From an uncultured beta proteobacterium (lineage in GTDB: Bacteria > Pseudomonadota > Gammaproteobacteria > Burkholderiales > Burkholderiaceae), in NCBI GenBank assembly GCA_903867305.1, contig CAIPQU010000053.1, forward strand, positions 1 through 64,000: DNA of 64,000 bases, in the 5' to 3' direction. Position 1 is the stretch's first letter. Every line of letters begins with the position of its first letter. This document shows positions 16,250 to 24,744 of the stretch, one piece after another. The notes beneath the pieces were generated by a model. The model saw only the letters and a program-made list of their open reading frames with translations. It was not told where the DNA came from and did no database searches. Both the position numbers and the translations under genes were made by a program.

Positions 16250-16421
16250 CTCAGACTCCTATCCTTCTATTAATCAACATTGTTCTTAGAATTCAAACCG
16301 TAGAGGCTTATTTTTATTCTTTATATACAGACATGATAATTCAGGTATACCCTAGATCGAAATTATTCAATGACTAAAACTCAATTTTTGTGACCTCTGA
16401 AAATAGATATCGATAGATAAA

Positions 16422-17210
16422 TTAATTTTTCCAAACAGGTGGTCGTTTATTTAAGAAAGCATCAATACCCTCTTGATTGTCATCTAAGAACATATTACAC
16501 ACCATGGCATCTGCGGCAAGGCCATAAGCATCGGTTAAATTGCTATTCAATTGTTGATAGAAGGTTTTCTTACCTAGTGCAATCACTTCTGCACTTTTTG
16601 CTTGAATAACTTGCGCCAAGCCCTCTACACTTTGCTCTAAATCCTCTTCAGCCACCACTTCATTGACTAATCCCCATGATAAAGCTGTCTGGGCATTCAT
16701 CATATTACCGGTCAGCAACATTTCCATTGCACGCTTGCGGCTGATATTTCTTGAAACGCTCACCGCCGGGGTAGAACAAAATAGTCCAATATTAACGCCT
16801 GGTAAAGCGAACTTTGAATTACTCGATGCAATGGCAAGGTCACAAACAGATACCAACTGACAACCGGCAGCAGTTGCAATACCATGAACCTGCGCAATAT
16901 ACGCCTGAGGACTATCCATGATTTTTTGCATCAACGAATTACATTCTTGAAACAATACTTTTAACCACGCCGGGTCTCTGTGCGCATGTATCTCTTTAAG
17001 ATCATGGCCAGCACAAAAGCCTTTGCCATCTCCCTTGATGACAACTACTTTAATCGATGGATCCAATGAGATTTCAGTGATGTTTTCAATCAAAGAACGC
17101 ATCATATTCAGTGATAAAGGATTATATTGCTGACCTCGATTCAAAGTAAGGTAAACAATCCCCCCATGATCTCTCCTCACAATATATGGCATCAATTTTG
17201 TCGTTGTCAT
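16422..17210 (-). CDS. Crotonase-family protein, ECHDC3-like
   Basis: 262 residues from ATG 17210, which AAAGGG serves better than the ATG six bases earlier. The oxyanion-hole regions are FCAGHDLKEIH and VHGIATAAGCQL. The two acidic residues of enoyl-CoA hydratase (Glu144 and Glu164 in the rat enzyme) are replaced: AAGCQL has Gln and FALPGVNIG has Gly. The segment NIGLFCSTPAVSVSR is the hallmark of the ECHDC3 branch, whose reaction is not settled. It should therefore not be read as a true hydratase. It lies between the M24-like and cupin genes in the minus-strand run. Confidence 0.85.
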   Translation of the reverse strand: MTTTKLMPYIVRRDHGGIVYLTLNRGQQYNPLSLNMMRSLIENITEISLDPSIKVVVIKGDGKGFCAGHDLKEIHAHRDPAWLKVLFQECNSLMQKIMDSPQAYIAQVHGIATAAGCQLVSVCDLAIASSNSKFALPGVNIGLFCSTPAVSVSRNISRKRAMEMLLTGNMMNAQTALSWGLVNEVVAEEDLEQSVEGLAQVIQAKSAEVIALGKKTFYQQLNSNLTDAYGLAADAMVCNMFLDDNQEGIDAFLNKRPPVWKN

Positions 17211-17256
17211 GATCATCCCTTTCGGTGAGTTTTCTGATACAAGCTCTCAAGTCAAT

Positions 17257-18570
17257 TTAAATTCGGCTCTTGATGGATTTTAAATCTTGCCCTGCCCGAA
17301 ATAATCCTTGAGGTGTTCTATGTAAAGATTCAAATCCGGTTTTAGTTACCCTGATTAATTCACCAAATTGCACGCCCGCTTTTTCATCTTTCGTGATGAC
17401 ATTAGGCTGCACAACCATGCACATATTTTCTTGAAGAACTAAATCCGATGAGTGCCCTGACGGTCTACTTTTAGAACCTAAAATTGGTGCAAAATATCCT
17501 CCACCATAACCATGCACAAGATCATCATTGGTAGTAAACCCATTCTTTTCAATGACACCCGATGCTTCTATGAGTTCCTTCGTATTCACACCAGGACGAA
17601 TCGTTTTTGTAATGGCGTGAAACGCTTCAAATGCTGTATTGTGAAGATCTTTATATAGATTGGTGGGCTCCGCATCAACGCTAAAACCTCGCAATACCTG
17701 ACCTGAATAATCCCAAAATGAGGCTGATAGTTCACAAAATACAAAATCACCCTTTTGAATTTTTCTCGTCGATGTAAATTGTCTTGGAACGCTAACATCA
17801 GGTGATTGCATTGATGTCGACCCAATATAATGGATCCAATTGTTACCCCCTAGAGAGATATATGATCGCTCAATGAGATCACCCAATTGATGCTCCGTCA
17901 TACCTGGTCGAGTGCCTTTTATAAGGGCCGCCATCCCTAAATCACTCATGGCAGCACCAATACGCAACCAGGATATTTCTTCTTCTGATTTATTCATTCT
18001 TAGTTTGATGTACTCATTATCTAAACTCACAACCTGATATTTAGATTCCAAAATCTTCCATCGGGGACCAACTAAGGGTCCAATAACCCCAATTTTCTTG
18101 GGATTTTGAAGCGCTAAATGTTCCATCAAAGGGCCCATACCTTTATCTCCACCCCAGATAACTTCTACATTTTTAGCTAATATCTTCGCCAGCGGCACAT
18201 GATTATGGTATTCAACAAACATTGTGGAGGTTTGATCTTTTTTAAAGGTAGTCAGCGCTTGTTGAGTGCCAGGCCAATTCGTAATCCACCTCGTTGCATT
18301 ACCAACTCCACCTGCCGTTACTAATAAAATGATGTCGATATCAGCAGCATTCATCAGATCAACCAAAGCTTGCTTTCTACGAAGATATTCCGCCTCAGAA
18401 AACCTTGGATAAGGTTGATCAAAAATAGAGCGTAAATCACTGGGTAAATTTAAGATATCTGCCGGATTTTTAACGTCGAGCGTCTTGGCTAATAGCTCCG
18501 TCTGCGCCATGATCCCGCTACCATACAAGCCAGCACCGATACATAATTGATGAAAATTTCTGCGATTCAT
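17257..18570 (-). CDS. M24 (creatinase/aminopeptidase P fold) protein, Tat-exported, metal site degenerate
   Basis: 437 residues from ATG 18570, behind GGTGGG; a GTG nine bases upstream is less likely. The N-terminus NRRNFHQLCIGAG has twin arginines and a hydrophobic run, so Tat export is plausible. A creatinase-type N-domain is followed by the pita-bread domain. Four of the five M24 metal ligands look replaced: the first Asp is Glu (FCELSASF), the second is Gln (SGQVLRGF), and the EPG Glu is Gln (VVQPNV), while the last Glu is ambiguous (QFGELIRVT). A His remains in VHGYGGGYF. It may be a metal-free hydrolase like creatinase or a binding protein. Confidence 0.82.
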   Translation of the reverse strand: MNRRNFHQLCIGAGLYGSGIMAQTELLAKTLDVKNPADILNLPSDLRSIFDQPYPRFSEAEYLRRKQALVDLMNAADIDIILLVTAGGVGNATRWITNWPGTQQALTTFKKDQTSTMFVEYHNHVPLAKILAKNVEVIWGGDKGMGPLMEHLALQNPKKIGVIGPLVGPRWKILESKYQVVSLDNEYIKLRMNKSEEEISWLRIGAAMSDLGMAALIKGTRPGMTEHQLGDLIERSYISLGGNNWIHYIGSTSMQSPDVSVPRQFTSTRKIQKGDFVFCELSASFWDYSGQVLRGFSVDAEPTNLYKDLHNTAFEAFHAITKTIRPGVNTKELIEASGVIEKNGFTTNDDLVHGYGGGYFAPILGSKSRPSGHSSDLVLQENMCMVVQPNVITKDEKAGVQFGELIRVTKTGFESLHRTPQGLFRAGQDLKSIKSRI

Positions 18571-18664
18571 ACTTCCCACCTTTTTCGTTGTTGATTGATA
18601 TCCTTAAACTATATTAATTCATACTTCATCATTCCATACCACTTTTCCAAGACCTACCCCAAAA

Positions 18665-19633
18665 TCATTCCGCTTTAATTTTTGCACTTTTAGCAACTTT
18701 TGCCCACTTGAGGGTTTCCTCTGAGACAAAGCGCTCAAACTCCTTACGACTTATAGGCATGACTTCTGCACCCTCAGCAATAAACCTGTTTTTGATTTCT
18801 GTTTCCGCCAATATTTGATTACATTCAACATGTAGCTTATCTAGTAGTTCTATTGGAACACCCGCAGGGGCTGATATTCCCCACCAATTCATCGCCTCAG
18901 CATCAATCCCCTGCTCTTTGAGAGTAGGTACATTAGGCAATAATGCAACTCTTTGTCTACCAGCGATCGCCAATGGACGAATTTGCCCTGACTTAATAAA
19001 ATTTTGCATTTGAATCAAGCTCCCTAAGGATATCTGTACATGACCAGCAACCGTATCAACTACCGCTGGTCCACCACCTTTATAGTGAACTAAAGAAATA
19101 TCAGCATTCGTTTTCATCATGAATAACTCAATCGCAAAATGCTGAAAACTACCAACCCCAGCAGTTCCAAAATTCGTTTTATTCGGATTTTTTTTAGAGT
19201 ATTCAATGAGCTCTTTGATATTGTTGACGGACAATTGATTATTGACGACAAGCACACTTGGCCCAATCCCCAGCATGGCAACGGGAGCAAATGCCTTATC
19301 TGGGTCATACGCTAATTTCATGATCGAGGAGTTCATAGCAAAACTCGATGAAATCAGCAATAAAGTATTCCCATCAGGTTCGGAGCGCGCTACAAACTCT
19401 GCCCCCACAGAACCTCCTGCACCAGGTTTATTTTCGACGATGACGGAACGCTTTAACTTTAAGGATAATTGTTGCGCAATCGCTCGTCCAACAATATCAT
19501 TACTCCCACCTGGGGCAAAGGGGACGACTAACTTGATGGTCTTACTCTCCTGAGCATCTACCCTAAATATCAAAACGCACAAAAATAGAAATAGTAATTG
19601 AATGAACTTCAAGTAAAAGTCATTATTTTTCAA
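18665..19633 (-). CDS. Bug-family periplasmic substrate-binding protein
   Basis: Up to 322 residues. The N-terminal LKFIQLLFLFLCVLIFRVDA is a signal peptide. Family motifs are LVVPFAPGGSNDIVGR, VENKPGAGGSVGAEFVA, TNFGTAGVGSFQHFAIELF, VHYKGGGPAVVDTVAGH and the closing WAKVAKSAKIKAE. The only early in-frame starts are TTG codons (19633 and a few codons on) without a strong ribosome site, so the exact start is open. It stands between a cupin and the M24-like gene on the same strand. Confidence 0.88.
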   Translation of the reverse strand: MKNNDFYLKFIQLLFLFLCVLIFRVDAQESKTIKLVVPFAPGGSNDIVGRAIAQQLSLKLKRSVIVENKPGAGGSVGAEFVARSEPDGNTLLLISSSFAMNSSIMKLAYDPDKAFAPVAMLGIGPSVLVVNNQLSVNNIKELIEYSKKNPNKTNFGTAGVGSFQHFAIELFMMKTNADISLVHYKGGGPAVVDTVAGHVQISLGSLIQMQNFIKSGQIRPLAIAGRQRVALLPNVPTLKEQGIDAEAMNWWGISAPAGVPIELLDKLHVECNQILAETEIKNRFIAEGAEVMPISRKEFERFVSEETLKWAKVAKSAKIKAE

Positions 19634-19729
19634 AGTACTAGCTTCTTTTACAAAACGAGCAAAGTCATTGGAAAACTAGGAGGCATCAGAATTAAGCGCA
19701 ATACCCCCAAGATTTATCTCAATAAAAAA

Positions 19730-20113
19730 CTATTTCGCAGGTGTGGCAACTGGCTTGCCTTTTTCTACGACATATGTTGCTAACACTTTTGTAGTACCGG
19801 CATTGGTATTAATGCCATCATGGACAAGTCCATTGGGGATAAAAAAAGTTTGTCCTGCCTGGATAATTTGGGAGGGCTTTCCGTCAATTTTTATTTCTAA
19901 TTGACCTTCTAGAACATAACCAATTTCTTCTCCTGGGTGCGTATGACGCCCAGCCGCAACCCCTTGAGAAAATTCAGCAACGGCTTGCACAACAACTTTT
20001 TCAGGAATACTTAAATCTTGGGTTTGCAATAGGGTTCTTTTAAATCCAGCCTGTTGAGCAATCGACAACCCTGCTATGCCAATCAACATGCTCGTGATAA
20101 GAATTTTTTTCAT
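19730..20113 (-). CDS. Periplasmic cupin-domain protein
   Basis: A 127-residue protein with a signal peptide (MKKILITSMLIGIAGLSIA, then QQAG) and one conserved cupin domain: GVAAGRHTHPGEEIGYVLEG carries the His/His/Glu metal set, and AGQTFFIPNGLVHDGIN the second motif. AAGGAG precedes the ATG at the proper distance. It appears to head the minus-strand run that continues with a Bug protein. Secreted cupins of this type occur widely in Burkholderiales; their substrate is unknown. Confidence 0.8.
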   Translation of the reverse strand: MKKILITSMLIGIAGLSIAQQAGFKRTLLQTQDLSIPEKVVVQAVAEFSQGVAAGRHTHPGEEIGYVLEGQLEIKIDGKPSQIIQAGQTFFIPNGLVHDGINTNAGTTKVLATYVVEKGKPVATPAK

Positions 20114-20271
20114 ATAGTCTCCTTGAATATTATTTATTAAGATTAATCTCTATATTATTTCAATTAACTCTATATTTAAAGAGATAAGTAAAATTAATAG
20201 ATAAATCGATATAGGTTATTCTAGTATGTAATGAAACTTCTTCAAAATCTCCTTTGAGACAAATCTGTTCT

Positions 20272-21258
20272 ATGTTGACCTTGCTAACAAAAATTCACCG
20301 CAACTTCATTCTTTTGGGGCTTATATTGATGGGCATATCAACGATTGCTCATGCGCAGGAATTCCCTCCTAAAAAAACGATCACCATGTATGTCGGGTTT
20401 GCTGCAGGTGGAGGCTCTGATACCGCAGCGAGGATTATCGCTAAGAAACTCTCGGATAATATCGGTCAAACGATTATTGTGGAAAATCGTCCTGGCGCTG
20501 GTGGCAATATCGTTCATGGTACGGTTGCTACAGGACCATCAGATGGTTCAGTGATTTTATTGGGTTCGATTGGTCCCCTGTCCATCGCTCCTTTCTTGAT
20601 GAAACTCAATTACGATCCCATCAAAGATCTAGCTCCTCTCTCAATGGGTGTTGCCTTCCCCAATATTTTGGTGGTTTCTAGTGATTCATCGATTAAAAGC
20701 CTGAAAGATTTTATTGATCAAGCGAAAAAAGAACCTGGAAAAGTCACCTTCGCATCAACCGGCAATGGCTCTGCATCACACCTTCAAGGTGAGTTACTCA
20801 ATGTTCTTGCAAATATTGACACAACCCACGTCCCTTATAAAGGGGGTAGCCCAGCCATGATTGATGTTCTTGGTGGACGTGTAGATTCTTATTACTCCAC
20901 AATTTCTTCAGCGCAGCCACACATTAAAAGTGGCCGACTCAAGGCGATTGCAGTCACTAGTGCAAAACGTGTCGACGCGCTACCAGATATCCCGACGATC
21001 GCTGAATCTGGCTACCCTAGTTTTGATTCGACGAATTGGTATGCCTTTGTTGCTTCGAGTAAAACCCCAGACCCCCTCTTAGAAAGATGGAATCAAGAAA
21101 TTGTTAAAGTTCTCAAAGATAAGGAAGTGATTCGTGCCTTGAGTGAACATGGTCTTTATCCACTTCCTGGATCACGTGATGATCTCAAAAAGTTTATTGC
21201 AAAAGAGTCGCAAATTTGGAGCAAAATCATTAAGGATAAGCATATTACCAATGATTAA
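20272..21258 (+). CDS. Bug-family periplasmic substrate-binding protein
   Basis: 328 residues from ATG 20272; a TTG six codons upstream is also possible. The signal peptide ends at STIAHAQ. Motifs in order: YVGFAAGGGSDTAARIIA, VENRPGAGGNIVHGTV, YDPIKDLAPLS, VTFASTGNGSASHLQGELL, THVPYKGGSPAMIDVLGG and the final WSKIIKDKHI. The gene is divergent from the secreted cupin gene, with an AT-rich 158-base gap between them that contains two similar CTCTATATT stretches. It is the fourth such binding protein in 10 kb without TctA/TctB. Confidence 0.9.
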   Translation: MLTLLTKIHRNFILLGLILMGISTIAHAQEFPPKKTITMYVGFAAGGGSDTAARIIAKKLSDNIGQTIIVENRPGAGGNIVHGTVATGPSDGSVILLGSIGPLSIAPFLMKLNYDPIKDLAPLSMGVAFPNILVVSSDSSIKSLKDFIDQAKKEPGKVTFASTGNGSASHLQGELLNVLANIDTTHVPYKGGSPAMIDVLGGRVDSYYSTISSAQPHIKSGRLKAIAVTSAKRVDALPDIPTIAESGYPSFDSTNWYAFVASSKTPDPLLERWNQEIVKVLKDKEVIRALSEHGLYPLPGSRDDLKKFIAKESQIWSKIIKDKHITND

Positions 21259-21299
21259 ATCATTGACCTAATGTTGTAACAAACCCTATGGAAAGAATC

Positions 21300-21923
21300 A
21301 TGATGAAAAAATTATTTGCTTCAAGTCTATTAGTTTCTACTCTTTTAGTGAGCTTGTTCATTAGTAGCGCGTCTATCGCACAAAATTCATCAGCCCCAAT
21401 CCGGTTACGTGGTGTTGTGGAGCGTATAGATTCAGATTCCATCACGTTTAAAGAACGTCGAGGGGAAACGCTAAAAATAGCGATGCCCCCTAATCTGAAT
21501 ATCACTGAGGTCTACCCGATCAAAATGACAGATATTCAAGAAAACAGCTTTATCGGGACAGCAACCCTGACAAATTCCTCCGGCCGTTTAGAGGCACTAG
21601 AAGTATTAGTTTTTCCTGAGGCAATGCGAGGCACCGGCGAAGGACATTATTCTTGGGACCTCATGCCTGGAAGTATGATGACCAACGCTAACGTGAGCCA
21701 ATTAAAAAGTATCGGCAGTGGTCGTGAATTAAAGCTGGATTACAAAGGGGGTAGCCAAGTCGTCTTTGTACCAGAAAATACTCCTATCGTGACTTTCCGA
21801 CCAGGATCACTTGCTCTTTTAGTTCCCCAAGCCAATGCCATTTTGACGGTGATAGAGAAAGATGGCCAGCCTCAATTAACTCGTGTCACGGTCGGAAAAG
21901 ACGGCTTTAAACCCCCAATGTAA
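21300..21923 (+). CDS. Secreted protein of unknown function (possible DUF5666-like)
   Basis: About 207 residues. ATG 21300 or the adjacent 21303, behind GGAAAG, gives MMKKLFASSLLVST and a signal peptide ending near SSASIAQ. The mature part is made of short beta-rich units that look like small barrels: IRLRGVVERIDSDSITFKE, SFIGTATLTNSSGRLEALEV and TVIEKDGQPQLTRVTVGKDG. A central stretch, GEGHYSWDLMPGSMMTNANV, is typical of a family of putative periplasmic metal- or nickel-associated proteins, but I do not recognise it firmly. It follows the Bug gene by about 40 bases on the same strand and is convergent with the DUF1330 gene. Confidence 0.7.
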   Translation: MMKKLFASSLLVSTLLVSLFISSASIAQNSSAPIRLRGVVERIDSDSITFKERRGETLKIAMPPNLNITEVYPIKMTDIQENSFIGTATLTNSSGRLEALEVLVFPEAMRGTGEGHYSWDLMPGSMMTNANVSQLKSIGSGRELKLDYKGGSQVVFVPENTPIVTFRPGSLALLVPQANAILTVIEKDGQPQLTRVTVGKDGFKPPM

Positions 21924-21926
21924 AAC

Positions 21927-22229
21927 TTATTTTGTCGCGTCACCGCTCTCGATAATGACGTTTTCGACAACTCCAGCACCACTTCGCCGAAACTTCGCGG
22001 CCGCCACATATTCTGGAGATTCAAAGCACTTTACGCCATCCTCGAGTGTAGGGAACTCAATCACCACAAAGCGTTGGAAATCTTGAGGTCCTTCCATGAT
22101 TTGGAATTTACCTCCTCTAGCCAAAACCTTTCCACCATACTGAGCAAGAATTCCAGGTACTAGGTCCGTGTATTTTTTATACTCAACGGGGTCATTAATT
22201 TTTGAACGTGCTAACCAATACGCTGCCAT
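21927..22229 (-). CDS. DUF1330 family protein
   Basis: A 100-residue dimeric alpha-beta barrel-type protein. MAAYWLARSKINDPVEYKKY, VLARGGKFQIMEG, RFVVIEFPTLEDGVKCFESP and EYVAAAKFRRSGAGVV match the DUF1330 pattern. AAAGGAG lies before the ATG. Its reaction is unknown. It is transcribed away from the LIV transporter genes that follow on the same strand, with a gap of about 85 bases, and converges on the secreted protein gene with three bases between stops. Confidence 0.85.
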   Translation of the reverse strand: MAAYWLARSKINDPVEYKKYTDLVPGILAQYGGKVLARGGKFQIMEGPQDFQRFVVIEFPTLEDGVKCFESPEYVAAAKFRRSGAGVVENVIIESGDATK

Positions 22230-22314
22230 GCTGTCTCCTTTGTTATATAAATCTTGATGATGAAACTACACATCATTGTTTTAAATAAATAGATTACTAC
22301 AAACTTGATTCATT

Positions 22315-23046
22315 CTAAAAATTCAGTCCTAACCATTCTTTGACTTGACCGTGTAAATCACCGCTAAACATCTCCTGAGATCCAGAAGTTGTAATTTTCC
22401 CCAAACTCAGTACATATAAGTACTGCGACATCTTTACCACTCGTCGAACATTATGGTCAATGAGTAATACACCCATACCACTTTGAGTAAATTTTTCTAA
22501 CCAAATAAAAATCTCTTCTGCAATCTTCGGCGACAATCCAATACTTGGCTCATCCACCAAGCACAGCTTAGGCTGTATGATCCATGCTTTGGCAAATTCG
22601 AGTTGTTTTTGTTGCCCACCAGATAACTCTCCTGCGGCCTGACGTCTTTTTTGCTTGAGAATCGGAAACAGTTCTAAGACTTCTTCATAACGACTTTCCC
22701 AACCGATAAAGGAGGATTTTCGGGATTGAACAGGTAATAACAAGTTATCCTCAACACTCAAAAATGGAAACAAACTAGATTCTTGAGGGATACAGCAAAT
22801 ACCATAATCAATCAATTGATGTGGCTTAATGTCCAGCATATTGCTCCCCTCAAAAAGGACTTCGCCTTTTTTGGGGGATAGAAATCCACAAATCGTTTTA
22901 ATGAGGGTTGATTTGCCAGCGCCATTGAGTCCAATCAGACCAGCAACTTCACCACGACGAACGATCAAATCGATATCTACTAGTACATCGATATCCTTGG
23001 CATAACCAGAGGTGACATTTTTCAGTTCAAGCAATACTTCAGACAT
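22315..23046 (-). CDS. livF: LIV-type ABC transporter ATP-binding protein, LivF type
   Basis: 243 residues from ATG 23046, which overlaps the livG-type stop by eight bases; a GTG nine bases upstream is the alternative. Walker A is GLNGAGKSTL, the signature is LSGGQQKQLEFAKA and Walker B is KLCLVDEPSIGLSP. The short length and IIQPKLCLVDEPSIGL favour LivF rather than LivG. It is the last gene of a five-gene minus-strand transporter operon. The symbol reflects the subunit type, not proven amino-acid transport. Confidence 0.88.
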   Translation of the reverse strand: MSEVLLELKNVTSGYAKDIDVLVDIDLIVRRGEVAGLIGLNGAGKSTLIKTICGFLSPKKGEVLFEGSNMLDIKPHQLIDYGICCIPQESSLFPFLSVEDNLLLPVQSRKSSFIGWESRYEEVLELFPILKQKRRQAAGELSGGQQKQLEFAKAWIIQPKLCLVDEPSIGLSPKIAEEIFIWLEKFTQSGMGVLLIDHNVRRVVKMSQYLYVLSLGKITTSGSQEMFSGDLHGQVKEWLGLNF

Positions 23047-23767
23047 GATCGTCACCTAAATATGCTTCAATCACTTGATCATTCGAAAGAACCTCTTTCG
23101 TGGTACCTTGCGCAATCACTTTTCCGGCATTCATACAAACACACTCCGTACACAATTGCTGAACAATGGGCATATCATGACTAACCACGACAAAGGAGTG
23201 CCCTTGATGATGACGCTCCAAAATAAATTTCACCATGGTTGCCCGCATTTGCGGATGCACCGCGGCAAAGGGCTCATCTAATAATGCTAATTTTGGACTG
23301 CGCATAAAACACATCCCAAACTCCAGTAATTTTTTTTGACCACCAGAAAGCAGTCCCGCGTCGAGGAATTTAACCGGCTCCAACTCCAATTCGGCAATTA
23401 ATTGATCAGCAATTTCAACAGACTCTTTAAAAGAAACGCCAACAGCCTGTCCTGCGATTAATAAATTATCAAATGAACTGATTCGTGGAAAAACTCTCGT
23501 CATTTGAAACATCCGCATCACCCCTAATCTAGCTAGTGCAGACGGCTTCAGCTTTGAGATTTCTTGTTCTTCTAAAAAAATTTTTCCATCATCTGCTCTT
23601 AATATCCCAGAGAGCATGTTTAAAACAGTTGTTTTACCAGATCCATTAGGACCAATCAGTCCTAAAATAATCCCTTCAGGCATTTCAAAACTCACTTGAT
23701 CAACGGCTTGGTTTCCACCAAATCGTTTGGATAAGTTTTCTACTTTTAATAAGGGCAAAGAGTTCAT
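23039..23767 (-). CDS. livG: LIV-type ABC transporter ATP-binding protein, LivG type
   Basis: A 242-residue nucleotide-binding subunit. It has Walker A GPNGSGKTTVLNMLSG, signature LLSGGQKKLLEFG, Walker B KLALLDEPFAAVHP, the switch His in VVVSHDMP, and the livG-like tail AYLGDDHV. The ATG overlaps the stop of the permease gene as ATGA, so translation is coupled. It pairs with the LivF-type subunit to power uptake through the two permeases. Confidence 0.88.
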   Translation of the reverse strand: MNSLPLLKVENLSKRFGGNQAVDQVSFEMPEGIILGLIGPNGSGKTTVLNMLSGILRADDGKIFLEEQEISKLKPSALARLGVMRMFQMTRVFPRISSFDNLLIAGQAVGVSFKESVEIADQLIAELELEPVKFLDAGLLSGGQKKLLEFGMCFMRSPKLALLDEPFAAVHPQMRATMVKFILERHHQGHSFVVVSHDMPIVQQLCTECVCMNAGKVIAQGTTKEVLSNDQVIEAYLGDDHV

Positions 23768-24744
23768 GAGGAAACTCCTTTACGTAAACGTTTTTTATTA
23801 AGCTGTATCAGTAGTAAACCCCAAATACCTGTTCTGAAAAAACGGGCAAAAATGATGACGACGAGAGCAAAAACAATCATCTGAATATTGCCAATATCTC
23901 TTAACCACTCAGATCCCAGATAAACAATTAAAGCTCCTAATAAAGGACCTGTTAATGAACCAATCCCACCAATCACCACCATCGAAATCACCAACCCAGT
24001 CTGTTGTAAGAGTCCCATCTCCGGACTGACCAATTGGCTAAAAGATCCATACATCGCTCCAGCAAAACCACATAATGCGCAAGAAATCGTAAAAGCCCAT
24101 AATTTATAGTCAACAACAGGGATACCTCGACTTTCAGCACCATCTTGGTCATCCCGTATCGCCAGTAAGTATCCCCCAAAACGTGAACGCATAATGAAAT
24201 AAATGAGCAGGCCAACGCCCATCACCAGAGCAATAAAAAAATAATAATAGGTCAAGCGATCATCGATCATTGTCGGAACGTTGAGTCCTTGATCACCCCT
24301 TGTATATTCATGAGAATTAGAAATAATGACTCGAGCAATCTCGGCAAAAGACAAGGTGGTAAGTGATAAGTAAGGCCCTTTTAAGCGCGTCACAAGACCA
24401 CCTAAGAACAATCCCATCAAGCCACTACCAATGATGGCTAGTGGAATCGCTACCCATAAAGAAGCATGAAGATGAAAATCTAATAAGCCAACCACATATC
24501 CGCCTAACATGGCAAAAGCGGCTGGAGCCATCGAAAACTGTCCGGTATATCCAGCTAACAAATTCCAAGACATCGAAACCATTGCAAAATAAAGAGCGAC
24601 AATCAATACACCGAAGGTGTAATCCGTCAAATGGAATAATGGCACGCCACATAAAATGAAGCCAACGAAAAGCATACATCGCAAATCCTGCCGTAAGCGG
24701 TTATTCCATAAGTTCGGATGAGCTAAAGAAGCAGACTTGTTCAT
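23764..24744 (-). CDS. livM: LIV-type ABC transporter permease, LivM type
   Basis: A 326-residue inner-membrane protein with about eight to ten hydrophobic segments. It contains AGYTGQFSMAPAAFAMLGGY, RLKGPYLSLTTLSFAEI and the conserved cytoplasmic loop AIRDDQDGAESRGIPVVDYKLWAF that contacts the ATPases. The region GGIGSLTGPLLGALIVYLG is characteristic of LivM. It starts directly after the LivH-type stop (one base apart). Confidence 0.9.
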   Translation of the reverse strand: MNKSASLAHPNLWNNRLRQDLRCMLFVGFILCGVPLFHLTDYTFGVLIVALYFAMVSMSWNLLAGYTGQFSMAPAAFAMLGGYVVGLLDFHLHASLWVAIPLAIIGSGLMGLFLGGLVTRLKGPYLSLTTLSFAEIARVIISNSHEYTRGDQGLNVPTMIDDRLTYYYFFIALVMGVGLLIYFIMRSRFGGYLLAIRDDQDGAESRGIPVVDYKLWAFTISCALCGFAGAMYGSFSQLVSPEMGLLQQTGLVISMVVIGGIGSLTGPLLGALIVYLGSEWLRDIGNIQMIVFALVVIIFARFFRTGIWGLLLIQLNKKRLRKGVSS

